Shown in pieces: positions 60,884 to 64,000 of a stretch of 64,000 nt of DNA; the first letter of the stretch is position 1, and each line of letters opens with the position of its first letter. The notes under the pieces are model-generated. The model did no database searches, had not been told where the DNA came from, and was given only the letters and a program-made list of their open reading frames with translations. The position numbers and the translations under genes were made by a program. The stretch comes from Streptomyces tateyamensis (lineage in GTDB: Bacteria; Actinomycetota; Actinomycetes; Streptomycetales; Streptomycetaceae), in assembly GCF_003205575.1 (NCBI RefSeq), contig NZ_PYBW01000004.1:23469-87468 (forward strand). The letters run 5' to 3'.

Positions 60884-63800
60884 ATGCAAGCAAGATCCCT
60901 GGTTGCGGCCCTGTTGGCCGCAGCCTTCCTGGCCTTCGCCCCGGTCATCGTCGCAGGCGGGGCGCCTGCGACGGCGGCTACGGCACCTGCGGCGGTGGCG
61001 GCCGCGACGGTGGACACCCCGCCGCCGTCCGCGCCCCTTCGTTTCCTCACGTACAACCTCTGCGGTGGTGCGCGCTGGCCCGGCTACTGCACCGTGGCGG
61101 GCGACGCGAAGCGGGTCCCGTTCGTCACCTCCGAGGCGACCGGGTGGAATTCCGACCTGGTCTTTCTGACCGAGATATGCCGGCCCCAGTTCAAGGACCT
61201 CCAGACCGCACTCGGGACCAAGGGCTACCACGGCGCGTACGTGGAGACCGAGAACCCGCCGGTGGTGGCGGGGGACCTCGAGAGCTGCAGTCACGGCGTC
61301 GCCGGGGCCGACAACTCCGCCGGGATCGCCCTGTTCAGCAAGGGCGCGGACCCGGCGCCGAGCGCGAAGGCGGTGTACCTCGGTGAGGACGCCGGGCGCG
61401 AGGCGGTCGACATGATCTGCGCGGACACCACCTTGCAGGGCAAGCCGATCAAGGCCTGTACCCACCACCCGTCCTCGGTGTCGTACACCAGCCAGTGCCC
61501 GTACTACCCCTCGCCGGCCGCCAGCTGCGCCGGCACTTCGCAGGAGCGCGAGAACGCGAAGGCCCGGCAGACCGTCGAGCCCTGGATCGCGGCGGGGACT
61601 CCGGTGGTGATCGGCGGTGACTTCAACGCGGCGCCGAGCGACCCATCGCTGGATGCCTTCTACGACTTCGGTGGCGGGTTCGGCCAGTTCACCGAGGTGG
61701 ACCAGACGGACAAGACCCAGTTCGGCAAGGCCTGCCCGCAGAGCGCCGACCGGTGCCGCAGCGGCAAGGACACCTACGACTTCAACCGCGGCGACATGTC
61801 CAAGGTCGACTACGTCTTCGTCAGCTCCCGGGACTTCAGCTCCCCGTACGCGGCCACGCCGCACTACGACAACGACATCTCGGACCACGGCGACCTGCGG
61901 GGCGCGGCGGGCTGGGTTTCGTGCGCCGACCCGGGCAAGGCGGCGGCCGCCAGCCAGGCGCCGTGCAACGGTGACAGCTCGTCGGTGGCGCGGGCCGACT
62001 TCAACGGCGACGGCCGTGACGACCTCGCGAGTCTCTACAACGAGGGCAACGGCACGGCCGGCCTTCGGGTCTGGCCGGCCGACGGCAGCGGCGGCTTCGC
62101 GCCGCCGGTCGTGTGGTGGAAGAGCGCGGCCGGAGCGTTCGACTGGAGCGCCGCAAAGCCGGTCACCGGTGACTTCAACGGTGACGGCAAGGCCGACCTG
62201 GCCGTGCTCTACAACGACGGGCAGAACGCGGACGGCAGCAACCACACCGAGCTGCGGGTGTTCACCTCCACCGGCAGCGGGTTTGCCGACCCGGTGACCC
62301 CGTGGGACAGCCTGCGGGACTCCGGCTCGTGGAACTGGAACAGCAGCAAGCCGGTCGCGGGCGACTTCAACGGCGACGGCAAGGCGGACCTGGCCGTGCT
62401 CTACGACGACGGCCTCGTCAAGACCGACTTCAGCGAGACCACGCTGTGGACCTTCACCTCCACCGGCACGGGCTTCAGCAAGCCGGTCAGCGCCTGGGAC
62501 AACGTCACCAGGCAGGCCGGGTCCTGGACCTGGGGCCTGAGCAAGCCGGTCGCCGGGGACTTCATCGGTGACGGCAAGAGCGATGTCGCCGTGCTCTACG
62601 ACCAGCACGACGGCACCTCCGCCTGGTGGACCCTCACCGCCACCGGCACCGGGTTCAACAACCCGGTCAAGGTCTGGGACGGTGCGGCCCACCGTAGCGA
62701 CCCGCTCGTCTGGAGCTCGGCCAAGCCGTTGGCCGGGGACTTCAACGGCGACGGCAAGGCGGACCTGGCCGTGCTCTACGACGACGGGACCAGCGGCAGC
62801 GCCAACCACACCGACCTGCGGACCTTCACCTCCACCGGCAGCGGCTTCGGCGATCAGGTCCACGCCTGGGACAACGTCAGGGACGGTTCAGGCTCGTGGA
62901 ACTGGGCCGCGAGCAAGCCCGTCACGGGTGACTTCAACGGCGACGGCAAAGTGGACGTCGGCGTGCTGTACAACCAGTACGACCTGACCTCCGCTCTGTG
63001 GACGCTGCCCTCCACCGGCAGCGGATTCGCCGGGCCGACCAAGCGGTGGGACAGCAGCGCGAGCGGCGTCGACTGGTCGCAGAGCAACTCGGTGAAACTG
63101 GCCGGCCGGTTCAGCGGCAGCCCGCGGGCCGACACCGCGGTGGTCTACGGCTCCCCGGCCGACGCCACCGGCAAGCGCACCGTGCAGATCTGGACCCAGG
63201 CGGCCACCGGCCGTGGCTTCGGCTCGCCGGTGCTCGCCTACAGCGGCAGCCCCGGCGGCGAGAACTGGGACCTGAGCCTGGCCAAGTTCGTCACCGGCGA
63301 CTTCAACGGCGACGGCCGAACCGACATCGGCGTGCTCTACAACTACGGCCAGGGCAGCGACGGCAAGAACCACACCGGCCTGTGGACCTTCATGGCCACC
63401 GGTACCGGGTTCGCCGCTCCGAGCCGGCCCTGGGAGAGCGTGGCCAACGGCTTCGGCTCCTGGAACTGGAATGCCGGCAAGCCGGTCGCGGGTGACTTCG
63501 ACGGCGACGGCAAGACCGACATCGGCGTCCTGTACAACCAGTACGACCTGACCTCCAACTGGTGGACCTTCAGCTCCACCGGCGCCGGTTTCGCCGGCCC
63601 CTCCAAGGGGTGGAGCAGCCCGAAGCCGCTGGACTGGAGCATGAGCAAGCCGGTCGCGGGTGACTTCGACGGCGACGGCCGGGCGGACCTGGGCATCCTC
63701 TACAGCGAGCAGATCGCCGGCCAGCCCCACACCGAGCTGCGGACCGCCATCTCAACGCCGGCCGGCTTCACCGACCCCGGTACCGCGCGTGACCTGAGCA

Positions 63801-64000
63801 CCGACCTCGGCTCGTGGAACTGGTACTCCAGCACGCCCGTCGCCGGCGACTTCAACGGCGACCGGAAGACCGACGTCGCGGTGGTGTACAACTCCAGCCC
63901 CGACCCGGACACCACCACCCACACGGCCCTGTGGAGCATCCTCTCCACCGGCAGCGGCTTCGCCGTCCCGTCGCAGGCCTGGGAGTCCGGCAAGGACGGC
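60884..64000 (+). CDS. Secreted EEP-family nuclease/phosphodiesterase with FG-GAP repeats (3' end outside window)
   Basis: At least 1039 residues; the frame is open to the window edge. A signal peptide (LVAALLAAAFLAFAPVIVAGG) precedes an endonuclease/exonuclease/phosphatase domain (about 50–350): TYNLCGGARW, metal Glu in FLTEICRP, VIGGDFNAAPSDP, DYVFVSS and SDHGDLRG. From about residue 370 at least eleven repeats of some 60 residues follow, most centred on GDFNGDGKADLAVLY, the calcium-binding FG-GAP/VCBS loop; the seventh (GRFSGSPRADTAVVYG) is degenerate. ATG 60884 or the GTG just before it starts the signal peptide; the ribosome site is weak. It could cleave extracellular DNA or a phosphodiester lipid or polymer. 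Confidence 0.85.
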   Translation, partial: MQARSLVAALLAAAFLAFAPVIVAGGAPATAATAPAAVAAATVDTPPPSAPLRFLTYNLCGGARWPGYCTVAGDAKRVPFVTSEATGWNSDLVFLTEICRPQFKDLQTALGTKGYHGAYVETENPPVVAGDLESCSHGVAGADNSAGIALFSKGADPAPSAKAVYLGEDAGREAVDMICADTTLQGKPIKACTHHPSSVSYTSQCPYYPSPAASCAGTSQERENAKARQTVEPWIAAGTPVVIGGDFNAAPSDPSLDAFYDFGGGFGQFTEVDQTDKTQFGKACPQSADRCRSGKDTYDFNRGDMSKVDYVFVSSRDFSSPYAATPHYDNDISDHGDLRGAAGWVSCADPGKAAAASQAPCNGDSSSVARADFNGDGRDDLASLYNEGNGTAGLRVWPADGSGGFAPPVVWWKSAAGAFDWSAAKPVTGDFNGDGKADLAVLYNDGQNADGSNHTELRVFTSTGSGFADPVTPWDSLRDSGSWNWNSSKPVAGDFNGDGKADLAVLYDDGLVKTDFSETTLWTFTSTGTGFSKPVSAWDNVTRQAGSWTWGLSKPVAGDFIGDGKSDVAVLYDQHDGTSAWWTLTATGTGFNNPVKVWDGAAHRSDPLVWSSAKPLAGDFNGDGKADLAVLYDDGTSGSANHTDLRTFTSTGSGFGDQVHAWDNVRDGSGSWNWAASKPVTGDFNGDGKVDVGVLYNQYDLTSALWTLPSTGSGFAGPTKRWDSSASGVDWSQSNSVKLAGRFSGSPRADTAVVYGSPADATGKRTVQIWTQAATGRGFGSPVLAYSGSPGGENWDLSLAKFVTGDFNGDGRTDIGVLYNYGQGSDGKNHTGLWTFMATGTGFAAPSRPWESVANGFGSWNWNAGKPVAGDFDGDGKTDIGVLYNQYDLTSNWWTFSSTGAGFAGPSKGWSSPKPLDWSMSKPVAGDFDGDGRADLGILYSEQIAGQPHTELRTAISTPAGFTDPGTARDLSTDLGSWNWYSSTPVAGDFNGDRKTDVAVVYNSSPDPDTTTHTALWSILSTGSGFAVPSQAWESGKDG

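Overview
The window is high-GC DNA with GTG/TTG starts and dense, often overlapping genes. Its gene families (SigB-like sigma factor, XRE–DUF397 pair, CDGSH/HemK2/iron redox cluster, alditol oxidase, Bxl-type xyloside operon) point to an actinomycete of the Streptomyces/Kitasatospora/Streptacidiphilus group. No rRNA, tRNA, CRISPR array, insertion sequence or prophage was seen. The gene content looks like a chromosome-arm accessory region: secreted enzymes, sugar regulators and several recently broken genes.

1–30 kb is plant-polysaccharide utilisation. xylA and xylB diverge, with a ROK regulator behind xylB. Then come a GntR/FadR regulator, a secreted clan-A glycosidase with ricin lectin, a PP2C phosphatase/anti-sigma-like protein with a broken 5' end, a GH29 alpha-fucosidase and a GH141-like beta-helix protein. 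Between the last two lies a three-gene row (secreted phosphodiesterase, PAP2 phosphatase, alditol oxidase). A LacI regulator follows, then a classical xylo-oligosaccharide block: GH10 xylanase with an overlapping CE4 deacetylase, bxlR, and bxlE-F-G-A. The xylanase and bxlE promoters carry the same 28-bp operator at the same distance from the -10 box. A second motif (ATACATAGGAT type) lies upstream of the GntR gene, the fucosidase and the GH141-like gene and suggests a separate fucoside regulon.

30–50 kb holds an FAD oxidoreductase, MFS exporters, a secreted tripeptidyl-aminopeptidase-like hydrolase, a MarR–MFS operon, a SigB-type sigma factor, a DUF885 peptidase with a lost N-terminus, an XRE/DUF397 pair with its divergent small protein, a GH15 enzyme, a YbdK-type ligase divergent from a large catalase with a SigB-like promoter, and a two-component system. 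The histidine kinase and the neighbouring MMPL transporter have both lost their 5' ends at one junction; the kinase also has a frameshift.

50–64 kb holds two divergent M9 collagenases. Next is a compact operon of a dimethylargininase-like hydrolase, a heme-oxygenase-like diiron protein and a flavin reductase, followed by a LysR regulator. It is divergent from a HemK2-like methyltransferase overlapping a CDGSH iron-sulfur protein. This redox cluster has no assigned substrate and is the best candidate for an undescribed system. The window ends inside a secreted EEP-family phosphodiesterase/nuclease with at least eleven FG-GAP repeats.
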